A stretch of DNA of 64,000 nucleotides, taken from the NCBI RefSeq assembly GCF_035593265.1, contig NZ_CP141614.1, forward strand, positions 2,232,001 through 2,296,000. The letters are read 5' to 3'. Source of the DNA: Limnochorda sp. LNt. Its GTDB lineage: Bacteria; Bacillota; Limnochordia; Limnochordales; Geochordaceae. The position numbers were made by a program, and so were the translations under genes. Position 1 is the stretch's first letter, and each line of letters starts with the position of its first letter. Shown here piece by piece: positions 8,539-18,778 of this stretch. The notes under the pieces were generated by a model. The model did no database searches, was not told the DNA's origin, and saw only the letters and a program-made list of their open reading frames with translations.

Positions 8539-8650
8539 CAGCGTCAGCCCCCTCGCTACCGGTGGCCGCGCGCCACCGACTCCACGGTAATACCGACAAC
8601 CCTTATGGCAAAGGTGCAGACGTCCTAACGTGGGTACGGTACCAACAGGT

Positions 8651-9634
8651 CTACCGCGGGCGCCCCACCGGCCGAGGGGCGGCCGCCGGTCCCGGCCCGC
8701 TCGCGGGGCGAGTCGTCAGCCAGACCCCGCCCATCACGCCCGCAGCGCCCAACAGGTGAGCGAGATGCAGGCGCTCGCCGAGGGTGGCCACCGCGAGCAG
8801 GGCCGTGAAGACCGGCAGCAGGTTGCCGAAGACCGAGCCGACCGAGGCGCCGACCCGGCGCACCCCTTCGCCCCAGAAGACGTAGGCCGCGGCCGAGGCG
8901 AACAGACCGATGTAGAGGAGCGCGCCGGCCACCGCCAGGAGCCGCGGGGAGAGCCCCTCGGCCAGCAGGGCCGGCAAGCCGCCGGCGCCCCGCCACCACT
9001 CGACGAGCTGCCACGGCAAGAGGCCCACGCCCGCCACGGCCATGGCCCACGCGGTCCATGCCAGCGACGACAGCCGCCTCGCCGCCACCCGCGCCAGCAC
9101 CGTGTAGGCCGCCCAGGTCCAGCTGGCTGCCACCATCAGGGCGTCGCCCGGCTGCACGCGCAGCCCCGCCGCCGTCATGCCCGATCCGCCGAGCAGGATG
9201 ACCCCCACCCCGGCCAGCGCCAGGGCTATCCCGGCCACCTGCGACAGCCCCCACCGCTCCCCGAGGATGGTGGCGGCCAGCACCAGCGTGAAGGCGGGCG
9301 AGGCGGAGAAGATGAGGGTGCCGTTGATGGCCTGGGTGTGACGCAGCGCCTCGTACTGCAGCAGGGTGTAGGCGACCATGCCCAGGGCGGCGCCCGCCAC
9401 CACCGACAGCCACTGCCGGCCGTCGAGCCGGGGCAGCCCACCTTCGCGGCGCGCCACCAGCCCCAGCAGCACGGCCGCGCCCACGAGCCACCGCGCCACC
9501 GTGATCTCCAGCGACGTCACGACCCCCGCCACCAGCACCCGCCCGATGACCCAGTTGCCGGCCCAGAGGAGCGGGGCGGCGGTCAGCATCAGGTAGGCCC
9601 CGAGGGCGCGTCGCCCGGTGCGCGGGTCGCTCAT
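8651..9634 (-). CDS. EamA-family (DMT superfamily) transporter
   Basis: Inner-membrane transporter of the drug/metabolite superfamily, 327 residues with ten predicted helices in two EamA repeats. The repeats show the typical LWAGNWVIGR and INGTLIFSASPAFTLVLA segments in the first half and LLPVFTALLAVATLGERL in the second. Substrate unknown; relatives export amino acids or metabolites. The C-terminal tail is Pro/Arg-rich. It is a single gene between sdhA and a tiny membrane protein and is not obviously linked to either. Confidence 0.85.
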   Translation of the reverse strand: MSDPRTGRRALGAYLMLTAAPLLWAGNWVIGRVLVAGVVTSLEITVARWLVGAAVLLGLVARREGGLPRLDGRQWLSVVAGAALGMVAYTLLQYEALRHTQAINGTLIFSASPAFTLVLAATILGERWGLSQVAGIALALAGVGVILLGGSGMTAAGLRVQPGDALMVAASWTWAAYTVLARVAARRLSSLAWTAWAMAVAGVGLLPWQLVEWWRGAGGLPALLAEGLSPRLLAVAGALLYIGLFASAAAYVFWGEGVRRVGASVGSVFGNLLPVFTALLAVATLGERLHLAHLLGAAGVMGGVWLTTRPASGPGPAAAPRPVGRPR

Positions 9635-9700
9635 GGGCTCCAGGGTTCGGCGAGCGCGGCCGATCCCCTGGCCCGCCGGCCCGCCTGCGGCGGAGCCCGC

Positions 9701-9865
9701 TCAGGCGCCCGGCAGCAGCGGCACCACGAAACGCGCGAGGAAGTAGAGGATGGCCAGCACGATGATGACGATGGCCGACCACTTGATGGCCGTCTGTCCC
9801 ACGGCGGCCCCGTCGCCGCCGTGACGCTCCCCGGAGGAGGGTTCGTCGACCGGCACCGCGATCAC
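9701..9865 (-). CDS. Single-helix membrane protein, about 54 residues
   Basis: Not recognised. A hydrophilic head of about 30 residues is followed by one hydrophobic helix (IVIIVLAILYFLARFVVPLL) and a stop. The open frame extends upstream to 10015 but that part reads as low-complexity Pro/Arg sequence, so I start at GTG 9865; GTG 9856 is equally possible. No strong ribosome site is visible. Tiny proteins of this shape are common in Gram-positive genomes and easily missed. Confidence 0.45.
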   Translation of the reverse strand: MIAVPVDEPSSGERHGGDGAAVGQTAIKWSAIVIIVLAILYFLARFVVPLLPGA

Positions 9866-9993
9866 CCCCGTGACGAGCCGTTGGCCCCTTCGGGGGTTAG
9901 TCTTGCCCGCTGGAGACGTGAGACCCACGGGCAGCGTGGGAGCAGGCGGGCGTGCCCGGCGGGCGGGGCTTTCGGCGAGCCCCGGCGACCGCG

Positions 9994-10023
9994 TTGACCA
10001 TGGCCCACCGGCCACGGTAGGAT
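9994..10023 (+). promoter_or_regulatory. Sigma-A-type promoter for tRNA-Pro
   Basis: TTGACC (9994-9999), an 18-nt spacer, then TAGGAT (10018-10023). The predicted start is a few bases before the tRNA-Pro 5' end at 10036. Same layout as the promoters of tRNA-His and ssrA. Confidence 0.6.
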
Positions 10024-10035
10024 GGGGACGGTCAA

Positions 10036-10112
10036 CGGGGCGTGGCGCAGCTTGGCAGCGCGACTGCTTTGGGAGCAGTAGGTCCCGGGTTCAAGTCCCG
10101 GCGCCCCGACCA
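10036..10112 (+). tRNA. tRNA-Pro (UGG)
   Basis: Complete cloverleaf, 77 nt with encoded CCA. The acceptor CGGGGCG pairs with CGCCCCG, the anticodon stem ACTGC/GCAGT encloses TTTGGGA (anticodon UGG), and the T arm is CCGGG-TTCAAGT-CCCGG. Its 3' end overlaps the 3' end of the rdgB frame on the other strand by 22 nt. Confidence 0.95.
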
Positions 10113-10758
10113 CCGCCCAGCAGCAGGCCTACCAGAAGCGGCTCGGCCTTCCGCCAGGCCCGGGCCCGGTGCGAGAGCCGGTTCTTCTCCTCCAGCGACA
10201 GCTCGGCGAGGCTCTTGCCCGCCTCGGGCACCCAGAAGACGGGGTCGTACCCGAACCCTCCGCCGCCAGCCGGGGCCTGCAGGATGCGGCCCTGGAGGAC
10301 GCCCTCGAAGGTCCAGACCCGTACCTGCCCGCCGCCCGCAACGCCCGGGGGATCGGCCACCGCCACGGCACAGCGGAAGCGGGCCGTCCGCCGCTCGGGC
10401 GGCAACTCCCGCAGCGCCTCCAGCAGCCTGGCGACCCGCTGCGCGTCGGTCGCCCCCGGCCCGGCCCGCCTCGCCGCCCGGGGCCCGGAGCCCCGCCGAG
10501 GGCGTCGACCTCCAGGCCGGTGTCGTCGGACACGGCCAGGCAGCCGAAGGTGGCCGCGGCCACCCGCGCCTTGACGGCCGCATTGGCGGCCAGGTCCAGG
10601 CTCTTTTCTGGCACCTCGGGCATGGCCCGCCCGCCCAGGGCGGGGTCACCCGGTGCCAGCACCTCGACGAGCCCGTCGAGCGGCCCCCCGGCCGCCAGGG
10701 CCCGGAACTCCCTCAGCTTGCCGGCGTTGGTGGACGCCACGACGAGACGCGGCCGCAC
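10091..10758 (-). pseudogene. rdgB: RdgB/HAM1 dITP/XTP pyrophosphatase, frameshifted as given
   Basis: House-cleaning enzyme that hydrolyses dITP, ITP and XTP to monophosphates. The N-terminal part carries the signature STNAGKLREF and SDDTGLEVDALGG. The remainder (ATDAQRVARLLEALRE, then GFGYDPVFWVPEAGKSLAEL) is in another frame. The break is at the G-run 10480-10483: one extra base there would restore an intact protein reading APGPRAARRAG. Start GTG 10758 has GGAGGAG 8 nt upstream, inside the end of rph. The last codons overlap tRNA-Pro. Because both halves are well preserved I suspect a consensus error rather than decay. Confidence 0.8.
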
Positions 10759-10763
10759 GGCCC

Positions 10764-11585
10764 TCACTCCTCCACCGCCGGCGGCACCGGCCGCGGCAGG
10801 TCCCGTCGCGCCTCGATGGCGGCCACCACCTCGGGGGCCAGCACCTGGCGCTGCACCGCCATGAGCCGCTCGATGCCGGCCCGCGCCACCGCCAGGAGCT
10901 GCCCCGCCTGCTGCACGTCGAAGGGCGCGTGCTCGGCGGTGCCCTGCACCTCCACCAGCGCCCCCCTGCCGGTCATGACCACGTTCATGTCGACGTCGGC
11001 GACGGCGTCCTCGGCGTACTCCAGGTCCAGCCTCACCTCGCCCCCCACGATGCCGACGCTGACCGCCGCCAGCCAGTCGACCAGCGGCAGGTGCGCCCAT
11101 CCCTGCTCGGCCCTGAGCCGCCACAGGGCGTCGGCCAGCGCGACGAAGGCGCCGGTGATGGCGGCCGTGCGCGTGCCGCCGTCGGCCTGCAGGACGTCGC
11201 AGTCGAGCCAGATGGTGCGCTCTCCCAGGGCGGCCAGGTCCACCACTGCCCGCAGGCTGCGCCCGATGAGCCGCTGGATCTCCACCGAGCGGCCCGCCTG
11301 TCGCCCCCGGCTGATGTCACGGGGCGTGCGTTCCCGGGTGGAGCGCGGCAGCATGGCGTACTCGGCCGTCACCCACCCGGAGCCTGTCCCCCGCAGGAAG
11401 GGGGGGGCCTTCTCCTCCACCGACGCCGTGCACAGCACCCGGGTGTCGCCCAGCTCGATGAGGGCCGAGCCCTCGGCCCACTTGTTGACGGCGCGCTCGA
11501 TCCGCACCGCCCTCAGCTCGGTCGGCCCCCTGCCCTGTCGGACCGGCGGTGGCGGCGGGGTCGGCGAGGCCGTCTCCTGGGTCAT
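10764..11585 (-). CDS. rph: Ribonuclease PH
   Basis: Phosphorolytic 3'-5' exoribonuclease that trims tRNA 3' ends, 273 residues. Family segments include [18 protein letters not shown], the [20 protein letters not shown] arginine-rich region, and [20 protein letters not shown] 11585 has AGGAGG with good spacing and overlaps the stop of murD (ATGA). The rdgB start follows its stop closely; the rph-rdgB pairing is common in bacteria. Confidence 0.95.
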   Translation of the reverse strand: MTQETASPTPPPPPVRQGRGPTELRAVRIERAVNKWAEGSALIELGDTRVLCTASVEEKAPPFLRGTGSGWVTAEYAMLPRSTRERTPRDISRGRQAGRSVEIQRLIGRSLRAVVDLAALGERTIWLDCDVLQADGGTRTAAITGAFVALADALWRLRAEQGWAHLPLVDWLAAVSVGIVGGEVRLDLEYAEDAVADVDMNVVMTGRGALVEVQGTAEHAPFDVQQAGQLLAVARAGIERLMAVQRQVLAPEVVAAIEARRDLPRPVPPAVEE

Positions 11586-13015
11586 GGGGTCGCCTCCTGC
11601 AGGGCGCGCACGATCTGGCGGAAGCGTGCGCCCCGTTCTTCGAAGTTGCGAAACATGTCGTAGCTCGCGCAGGCCGGCGAGAGCAGCACCACGTCGCCGG
11701 GCCGGGCCACCTGCCGGGCGGCCGCCACCGCCTGCTCCAGGCTGGCCACCCGCTCGTGGGAGACGGCTCGCCCCGTCTCCTCCCGCACCTGCTCCAGGGC
11801 CCGCTCGATGGCGCCGGCCGTCTGCCCCAGCAAGACCACGTGGCGGCAGCGCTCCACCGCCACCCGCGCCAGCTCGTCGAAGGGCAGGTGCTTGTCGTAG
11901 CCGCCGGCGATGAGCACGATGGGCTCCTGGAAGGATTGCAGCCCCGCGATGGCCCGGGCGGGCGTGGTGGCGATGGAGTCGTTGACGTAGAGCACGCCGT
12001 CGATGCTCGCCACCGCCTCGAGCCGGTGCGGGACGCCCTCGAAGGTGCGCGCCACGTCCCGGATGGCCTCGACGGGGGTGCCGCAGCAGAGCGCCGCGGT
12101 GGCGGCGGCCAGGACGTTTTGGACGTTGTGCTGGCCCCGCAGGCGGATGTCGTCCCGGCGGCAGAGCTCCTGCACCTCCCCGCCGTCCCCCGGACCGGCC
12201 GCCGTCATGGCGGCCACGAGCCGGTCGCCCTCGAGCCAGGCTCCAGGGCGACGGGGCCGCCGGCCGAACCAGTGCACCCGCCCGGCGGTACGCCCGGCCA
12301 TCTCGACGGTGATGGGGTCGTCCCCGTTGAGCACGGCCACGTCGTCGGGCCCCTGAAACGCCACGATGCGGGTCTTGGCCGCCACGTACGCCTCCATGCT
12401 GGGGTGGACGTCCAGGTGGTTGGGCGTCACGTTGGTCACCACCGCGACGTGCGGGCTGATGCCCGTCGTCTCCAGCTGGAAGCTGGAGAGCTCCAGCACC
12501 ACCCAGGCGTCGGGCCCGATCTCGGCCAGCCGCTCGATGAGGGGCTCGCCGATGTTGCCGCCGACGAAGACCGGCCGGCCGGTGCCCCGGAGCATCCGCC
12601 CCACCAGGGTCGTCGTGGTGGTCTTGCCGCTGGAGCCGGTGATGCCCACGATGGGCGCCGGACAGAGCCGCATGAAGAGGTCCGTCTGCCCGGTGATGAC
12701 CACACCGGCCCGCCGCGCCGCCTCGATGGCGGGCAGGTGCTTGGGCAGGCCCGGCGTCACGAAGGCCACCTCGGCCTCCTGGAGCGCGTCCAGATAGGAG
12801 TCGCCCAGGACCAGGCGCACCCCCAGCCTCTCGAGCGCCTCGGCCCGAGGCCCCATCTCCTCGGCGGACTTGCGGTCGGCCGCCACCACCCGGGCGCCGT
12901 GCGCCACCAGGTAGCGCACCAGGGGCAGGTTCTCCACCCCCAGCCCGATGACGGCCACGCGCACCCCCTGCCAGCTGGCGGGCAGCTCGCTTGCAAGACG
13001 CGTGGGAATGGCCAT
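11582..13015 (-). CDS. murD: UDP-N-acetylmuramoyl-L-alanine--D-glutamate ligase
   Basis: Cytoplasmic Mur ligase that adds D-glutamate to UDP-MurNAc-L-Ala, about 477 residues. The N-terminal Rossmann-like segment is [17 protein letters not shown], the ATP loop [16 protein letters not shown], the central [17 protein letters not shown] and the C-terminal [18 protein letters not shown] 13015 is preceded by GGAAGGGA, so it can start on its own, yet there is no stop codon between murI and this gene: the two form one 774-codon frame. It supplies the step right after MurI. Overlaps rph by 4 nt. Confidence 0.95.
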   Translation of the reverse strand: MAIPTRLASELPASWQGVRVAVIGLGVENLPLVRYLVAHGARVVAADRKSAEEMGPRAEALERLGVRLVLGDSYLDALQEAEVAFVTPGLPKHLPAIEAARRAGVVITGQTDLFMRLCPAPIVGITGSSGKTTTTTLVGRMLRGTGRPVFVGGNIGEPLIERLAEIGPDAWVVLELSSFQLETTGISPHVAVVTNVTPNHLDVHPSMEAYVAAKTRIVAFQGPDDVAVLNGDDPITVEMAGRTAGRVHWFGRRPRRPGAWLEGDRLVAAMTAAGPGDGGEVQELCRRDDIRLRGQHNVQNVLAAATAALCCGTPVEAIRDVARTFEGVPHRLEAVASIDGVLYVNDSIATTPARAIAGLQSFQEPIVLIAGGYDKHLPFDELARVAVERCRHVVLLGQTAGAIERALEQVREETGRAVSHERVASLEQAVAAARQVARPGDVVLLSPACASYDMFRNFEERGARFRQIVRALQEATP

Positions 13016-13906
13016 GGGCGATCCCTTCCATCTTACCGGACCGACACCGGCCCATGCTCGCCCGGCCGCACGGTGCGCCGGCCCCACGAGCCGCTCCAAC
13101 GCCTCGCGAAAGGCATCCGGATCGCCGCTGGTGACGAACCGGTCGGAGCCGGGGCCCTCGTCCTCCCCCTCGCGGATCGCCACCCCCGCCTGGCTCAGGC
13201 GCCGCACCGCCTCGGCGGCGACGGCCTCCGCGGGGTCCAGCACCGCCGCCTCGGGCGCGGCCGCCGTCGCGCCTCCCTCCTCGGCCAGCACCCGCTCGAT
13301 GACCGGCCGCAGGAAGGGGTAATGGGTGCAGCCCAGCAGCACGCCCTGGACCCCCGCCTCCACCAGCGGGCCGACGTGCCGCCGCACGGCCTCGTGCACC
13401 GCCTCGCCGTCGAACCGGCCCGCCTCCACCAGGGGCGCCCACTCCGGGCAGGCCTCCTCGACCACCTCCAGGTGTGGCGCCGCCGCGGCCAGCGCCCGCC
13501 GGTAGGCCCCGCTGGCCACGGTCGTGGGGGTGGCCAGCACGCCCACCCTCCCGCCGGGCGCCTGCCACCGGTGCGCCGCCGCCCGAGCGGCCGGCTCCAG
13601 CATGCCCACCACCGGCCCGCCAAACGCCTCCTGCACCTCGGGCAGGGCCACGGCCGACGAGGTGTTGCAGGCCACCACCAGCAGGCGGGTCCCCTGCCGG
13701 CGCAGGTAGGCCGCGATCTGGATCCCAAAGGCCCGGATCTGCTCCGGCGGGCGGTTGCCGTACGGCGCCCGGCCGCTGTCGGCCACGTAGAGGACGGGGA
13801 CTCCCGGCGCGAGCCGCCACAGGTGCCGCAGCACGCTGAGGCCACCCACGCCCGAGTCGAAGACGCCGATCAAGGGCTCGCGTCGACCTCTCCGGCAGTG
13901 CCCCAC
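13016..13906 (-). CDS. murI: Glutamate racemase, continuous in frame with murD
   Basis: Interconverts L- and D-glutamate for cell wall synthesis. The two catalytic cysteines lie in VACNTSS and LGCTHYPF, and the N-terminus shows [13 protein letters not shown] and [13 protein letters not shown] 13906 or TTG 13873 could start it. No in-frame stop follows: the frame passes through a short linker (GPVRWKGSP) into MurD. A TAA at 13033-13035 in another frame, just before a ribosome site for murD, may be the natural stop lost to a one-base error. Either a real MurI-MurD fusion or a hidden frameshift; I cannot decide. Confidence 0.9.
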
Positions 13907-13930
13907 ACTATGCCCCGCCGGACCGTGGGG

Positions 13931-14494
13931 TCACGGCGCCGGCCGTGGACTCGAGTCCGAGGGGGCCGCCGCCACCAGCGAGGGATCGGCCGGCAGGGGC
14001 TGGGTCAGGTCCACGTGGCCGGCCAGCGTCTCGACCGGCCGCCCCTCCACGCGGATCTGCACCCGCTCGATGCCGGGCACCGCCGTCAGGGTGTTGACGA
14101 TGCCGTAGACGGTCAGCAGCTCGGCGGTGGACCCGCCCCAATGACGTTCGATGATTTCCCGGGAAAAGTCGACGGTCGCGACGCCCTCGTCGACGTGCAC
14201 GCCCAACGGACGGGTCCCGGGGGGCAGGACCGGCACGAGGCCGCTCTCGGGCCTGGGCCCCTCCGCCAGCATCCGCAGGCGCTGCATCGGCCCGTCTCGG
14301 CCCGGGAGGGTGTAGCGCACCTCGGCCGCCAGCGCCGTGCCGTCGGGGCGGGCGAAGTAGAGCACGACGGAGCGCCCCAGGCCCAACGCCGGCAGGAGGC
14401 GGTCCTCGTAGCGGGCGACGAGGCCCACGCCGACCGCAGCCGCCGCGAGCAGGGCCAGGAGGGCCACGACCCACGCCCTGGCCTTGCGGCGCAC
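13931..14494 (-). CDS. GerM-domain lipoprotein-like/secreted protein
   Basis: 187 residues: an N-terminal membrane anchor or signal (VVALLALLAAAAVGVGLVA) and one GerM domain (sporulation and germination family, also found in LpqB). Core segments are VLYFARPDGTALAAEVRYTL, VATVDFSREI and GIVNTLTAVPGIERVQI. There is no lipobox cysteine, so it is probably anchored by the helix. It starts 14 nt after the secreted amidase ends, so the two are likely co-transcribed and both act outside the cytoplasm on or near peptidoglycan. The tail after residue 165 is Pro/Ser-rich. Confidence 0.85.
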   Translation of the reverse strand: MRRKARAWVVALLALLAAAAVGVGLVARYEDRLLPALGLGRSVVLYFARPDGTALAAEVRYTLPGRDGPMQRLRMLAEGPRPESGLVPVLPPGTRPLGVHVDEGVATVDFSREIIERHWGGSTAELLTVYGIVNTLTAVPGIERVQIRVEGRPVETLAGHVDLTQPLPADPSLVAAAPSDSSPRPAP

Positions 14495-14508
14495 CTTCTC
14501 GCCCCCCT

Positions 14509-17210
14509 TCAGCGCACCACCGGTATGCGGGCTGTCCCTACCGTATCATTGCCCACCTGGCTCAGGAAACTGACGATGGCAGCGAACATGGCCTCGGCCG
14601 CCTGCTGGCGGAACGACGGGTCGCGCAATCGCCCCTCGTCCTCCGGGTTGTCGACGAAGGCCACCTCCACCAGCGCGGCGGGCATGGGAGCCAGGCGCGG
14701 CACCCGCAGATCCCGGCGCATGCGCACCCCTCGGGCCGGTCGGTCCAGCTTGTCCAGGAGCGAGTCGTACAGGAGCTCGGCCAGGCGCTGGCTGGCCGGG
14801 TCGTTGGGCGAGTAGAAGACCTCGGTGCCCACCGCCCGCCGCGACGTCGAGGCGTTGTTGTGGACGCTGACGAAGACGTCCGCTCCGGCCTTGACCGCCA
14901 CCGCCACCCGGTCGTCGAGGCCGACGTAGACGTCCGTGCGGCGGCTCATGGAGACCTCCACCCCCACCGACTCCAGCAGCGTCGCCAGGCGCTGGGCGAT
15001 GTCGAGGTTGTAGACCTTCTCAGGCGTGCCGCTGGCGCCGATGGCGCCCGGGTCGTGCCCGCCGTGCCCGGCGTCGATGGCCACGGTGCGGCCGGTCAGC
15101 GGCCGGTCGCCCAGCGCCAGCACCAGCGTCTCGCGGGCGTCGGCGCTGAAGAGATGGTAGCCCACGGGCTGGCGCAGCTCGACGACGACCCGGGCACTGC
15201 GCGGCAAGAACTGCCCGACGCGGACGCTCACCGCCGGCCCCACCCCGGCGTACTGCTCCTGCTGCTCGCGGTCGAGGCCGGGGTCGACCACGGCCCCCGG
15301 CAGGTCCAGCACCAGCCGCCCGGGGTTGCGCAAGTAGAAGGTGCGGGGCTCGATGGGAGCCGTCGCCTGCACCACCACCGCCGCCCCCTGTGGCCCGATG
15401 GGCTGGACGGTCACCGCCGTGATGCGGCTGTAGACGTCCAGCACCAGGTCCATGTCGCCCGTCGGGGCCGGCGGCGCCTTGCCCGGATCCGCCTCCAGCA
15501 GGCCACGGGTCAGGTCGAGGGAGGTGACGATCCGCGGCTGGATGGGCTGGGCCACCTCCAGCACGATGCGCACGACGTCGGGCTGGAACTGGCTCACCCG
15601 AAACCGCCGCACGGGGCCCGAGCTGACCTCCCACTCGCCCGGGCTCGTCACCAGCGTGGCCTGCTGGATGTCGACCACCAGGCGCAGCGGATCCGACAGC
15701 GTGGCCGTGCGGACGGCCGCCATGCCCGACATCTCGACCCAAAGCTGCCCACGGCCTCCGGCGCCCCAGATCCAGTAGACGGCCGAGACGGCGTGACGCA
15801 GCACGACGGCGAGCTGGCCCGTCTCGGCATCCTGCCGGAGTTCGTAGCCGACGGGCGAGGTGAGGTCGATGGCGATACGCACCACGTCGGCGGTATGCTG
15901 CGCCATCCGGACCGACTTGACCAGCGCGCCGTCGGCGGGGTAGTCGACGGTGGCCGCCCCGAGCCGGGCCCCCTCCAGATCCAGCACCAGCCGCGGCGGG
16001 TCCGCCAGCACCACGGGCTCGCCGCGCAGGCGCACCGGCCCCTCGCTCATGATCTCGATGCGGCTGCGCCCCGCCTCCCGCCGCACCGAGACGCCCGTCA
16101 CCTCGACGATCGCCGAGCTGGCCCGGGGCGGCTGGTTGCCCGCCTGCTCGCGCGGCGCCTCGATCGGGGCAGGGCGCGACGACCCCGTGGATGATGGCGG
16201 CCGCTCGGGCGCCTGAGGCGTCGGCTCGACGTCGGGCTGCCGTGCCGGGCGCTCGGCCGGGCAGGCTCGGCTGCCGAAGCGGCGGGCACGGCCGGGAGGT
16301 CGGCGTCCCCTCAGCGGTCCTGCCCGAAAAGGCCACCGTCGGCGACGGCGTGGCGGCCGGGGCAGCGCGGACCGGCCGCGTTGCGGCGCCAGCCGCGAGC
16401 TCCGCGCCGGCGACCGCCGGGCGTGGCGCGCCCCGTGGAGGCCGCCAGGCGTCCCTCGTCCGCCGCGCGCGGTACCGGCAGCACCGACAGCAGCATCGCC
16501 ATCCGGTCCTCCAGCGATGGGCGCATCGGGGGCGGCGAGGGGAGGGGTGACGGCACGTAGGGCGTGGCCTGGGGAGCCGCCGACGGCGCCGCAGCCGCCG
16601 CCCGGTGGACACGGGGCTCCCGCCCGTGGTGCGGCCCCCCTTGGGCAGCGTGGCCGGCGGCAGCGCGACGGGCTGACTCGGCGGCCCGGCCGGAGCCGGC
16701 CTGGCGGCGCCTCGGCGGCGGTGACGGGATCGGCTGCTCCGGCACCGGCGCGGGCGCCACCAGCTCGGCCCGGCCGAGCCGGGCGTCCCACCGGACCTCG
16801 AGGCCGAGGCCCTCCGCCGCCGCCCGCAGCGGCACCATGAGACGCCCTTCCACCAGGAGAGGGGGCTCGGGCAAAGAGACCCGCCGCTCGTCCACCCACG
16901 CGTGGAGGCTGCCCACCGTCAGCCGTACGCTGGCCTCCCCCCGCTGCAGGACGGCCGTCTTGGTGGCCCCGTCCCAGGTCACCCGGGCGCCCACGACCTC
17001 GAAGAGCCGCACCGGCACCATCAGCGTGCCGTTGAGCATCTGGGCCGGCTCCTCCATGGCCACCGGGAGGCCGTCCCACCAGACCGTGCTGCGGGTCGGC
17101 GCGGCTGCCTGGCGGGCATGGGCGACGAGCGCGAGCAGGCCCGTCGCCAGCAGCACCGTGGCGACGGCGCCCCAACGAAGCCATCGGATTGGGGCCCGGT
17201 GAGCCTCCAC
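14509..17210 (-). CDS. Secreted N-acetylmuramoyl-L-alanine amidase with stalk and AMIN domains; frame broken in the linker
   Basis: Peptidoglycan hydrolase that cuts the MurNAc-L-Ala bond. From GTG 17210 the order is signal/anchor (ATVLLATGLLALVAHA), a copper-amine-oxidase-like stalk domain (LNGTLMVPVRLFEVVGARVT and a partner repeat), a long Pro/Arg/Ala-rich linker, two or more AMIN-type beta repeats, and an Amidase_3 catalytic domain (AIDAGHGGHDPGAIGASG, the zinc residue in FVSVHNN, and ALVEVAFVDNPED with the catalytic glutamate). The stalk lies in a different frame from the rest: frame changes fall in the linker near 16430 and 16250-16300. Catalytic and AMIN parts are intact. AMIN domains target the enzyme to the wall or septum. 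The break may be a consensus error. Confidence 0.85.
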
Positions 17211-17410
17211 GCCCGACGGGGCTCCTTCCCTGGCCTGCCAGGTATTGCCAGGCCCTCGGGACAAAAAACCCGGCGTGACCGACCCGCGACCTGCGTGCCG
17301 GTGCGGCCGGGAATGGCCCCGCAGGGGCGTGCGGCGCACCCCTGCGAGGCCCGAGCAGCCTACACTATTCGAGACGAACGGAGGATTTCCTCCAGGCTAC
17401 CGTCCCGGCC

Positions 17411-18778
17411 TCAGACCTCGGGCGGCCGGCGCGGGCGCAGCCGCCGCCGCCAGCCCGCCACCACCAGCCCCGCCACCAGCGGCACCGCCGGCCAGGCGTA
17501 GAGGGGCCAGACGGGGTCGCCGCGCACAGCCCGCACCTGCCGGACGCTGGAGGCCACCACCTGCCCCTCCTCGTCCACCAGGCGCAGCTCGTAGGTGGCG
17601 CCGGGATCCAGCTGCAGCGCCACCTTGTAGGCGACGAACGAGGGCCGCCGTCCCGCGAACTCGGGCTTGGAGGGGTCGAAGTCGACGATGTTGTAGCCCA
17701 GCGCGTACCCCGGCGTCTGCTGGACGTAGTAGGGCTTGGGCTGGGCCGAGGCCACCACCTGGCCGTCCTCGAGCACCTGCAGGGTCATGGCAGGCAGCTC
17801 CTGGCCCAGCACCCACTGCCACGCGCTGCGCTGCCCCGAGCCCGCCAGGGGCCGGGCCGACTCCACCATCCGGCTGTAGGCGTAGCGGTTGACCTCCCGG
17901 GCGTCGAAGGCCTTGAGGTAGAAGGTGGCCTCGTCGGAGACGTAGAGGGTGTCGCCCGGGTCGCCCGACTCGACGGGCATGGTCCACTTGCTCTCCGGGA
18001 TGATCTGGTAGCCCACCCCCTGACGCCGGGGAGCGAAGACCACTAGCCGCTTGCGGGTGCCCGCCACCTCCTGGCCGGCCTCGTCGACCAGCCGCACGGT
18101 GTACTCCCCCGCCGGCAGCTCCACCAGGAAGGCCCGGGCCGGCTGCATGGCCAGCATGGCGGGCGGCTGGGGCTGCTGCGGCGGCTCGGGCAGGCTCTCG
18201 GGGTCGGCGGGCTGGCCGGTGCGCCGGACCTCCTCGAGTATCTCGGTCATGCGCTGCTGCCAGGCATCCTGGGCCTCCCGGTAGGCCTGCACCTGGTCGT
18301 AGTACTGGTCGATGAGCCGCCGGTAGGTGTCGTAGGCCTCCTGCGCCTCGTCGCCCACCGCGAGCTCCACCTGCCCGCCGAAGTAGCCCTCGGGATAGAC
18401 GAAGGTGTAGGGCGTGCGCTCAAGCGTCGCCACCACCCGCTCGCCCTGGCGCACCTCCAGCCGGCCCGCGACGGGGTCACGGTAGCCCATCCAGTCGGCC
18501 ATGTACTCCTGCGTGATGGGCCAGTAGTAGACGTCCGTCTCCAGCACGTCCACGATGTGGCGCTCCGACGCCGTCAGGTACAGCGTCTCGACCTGGGCCG
18601 GCGCGAAGGTCCCCCCGTACTCCTTGCCCGTCCACGGGGTGATGCCGTACACCACCTGCCGCTCCTTGACGGGCTCCGCGGCCCGCACCCCGGGGCTCAC
18701 CCCCACGCCCGCCACCAGGACCAGCGCCGCCGTCACCGCCAGCGCCAGCGCCCGGGCCGTGGCCCCCCGCCGTGCCAT
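17411..18778 (-). CDS. Extracytoplasmic, C-terminally anchored partner of an ABC-2 exporter; function unknown
   Basis: 455 residues, not recognised. An N-terminal signal peptide (ALALAVTAALVLVAG, cut near VRA-AEP) is followed by beta-rich sequence, a predicted coiled coil around residues 150-190 (DTYRRLIDQYYDQVQ and following), and a Pro-rich hinge. Two related beta segments follow, YTVRLVDEAGQEVAG and YELRLVDEEGQVVAS, which look like an internal repeat. The C-terminus has one helix and a basic stop-transfer tail. Its ATG shares one base with the stop of the permease, so it belongs to the ABC operon. It may receive, fold or gate the exported substrate; this is inference from position. Confidence 0.65.
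   Translation of the reverse strand: MARRGATARALALAVTAALVLVAGVGVSPGVRAAEPVKERQVVYGITPWTGKEYGGTFAPAQVETLYLTASERHIVDVLETDVYYWPITQEYMADWMGYRDPVAGRLEVRQGERVVATLERTPYTFVYPEGYFGGQVELAVGDEAQEAYDTYRRLIDQYYDQVQAYREAQDAWQQRMTEILEEVRRTGQPADPESLPEPPQQPQPPAMLAMQPARAFLVELPAGEYTVRLVDEAGQEVAGTRKRLVVFAPRRQGVGYQIIPESKWTMPVESGDPGDTLYVSDEATFYLKAFDAREVNRYAYSRMVESARPLAGSGQRSAWQWVLGQELPAMTLQVLEDGQVVASAQPKPYYVQQTPGYALGYNIVDFDPSKPEFAGRRPSFVAYKVALQLDPGATYELRLVDEEGQVVASSVRQVRAVRGDPVWPLYAWPAVPLVAGLVVAGWRRRLRPRRPPEV

Noticed and set aside
6739-8628. Long plus-strand frame of 629 codons opposite sdhA
   Set aside because: It is the antisense shadow of sdhA, His/Arg/Pro-rich, without recognisable domains; the same holds for the other long frames opposite confirmed genes.
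8539-8650. Promoter for sdhA
   Set aside because: TATTAC- and CATAAG-like boxes occur, but no -35 sequence is at a valid distance and no extended -10 is present.
9885-9896. CCCC-TTCG-GGGG as a terminator
   Set aside because: The stem is only 4 bp and no T-run follows.
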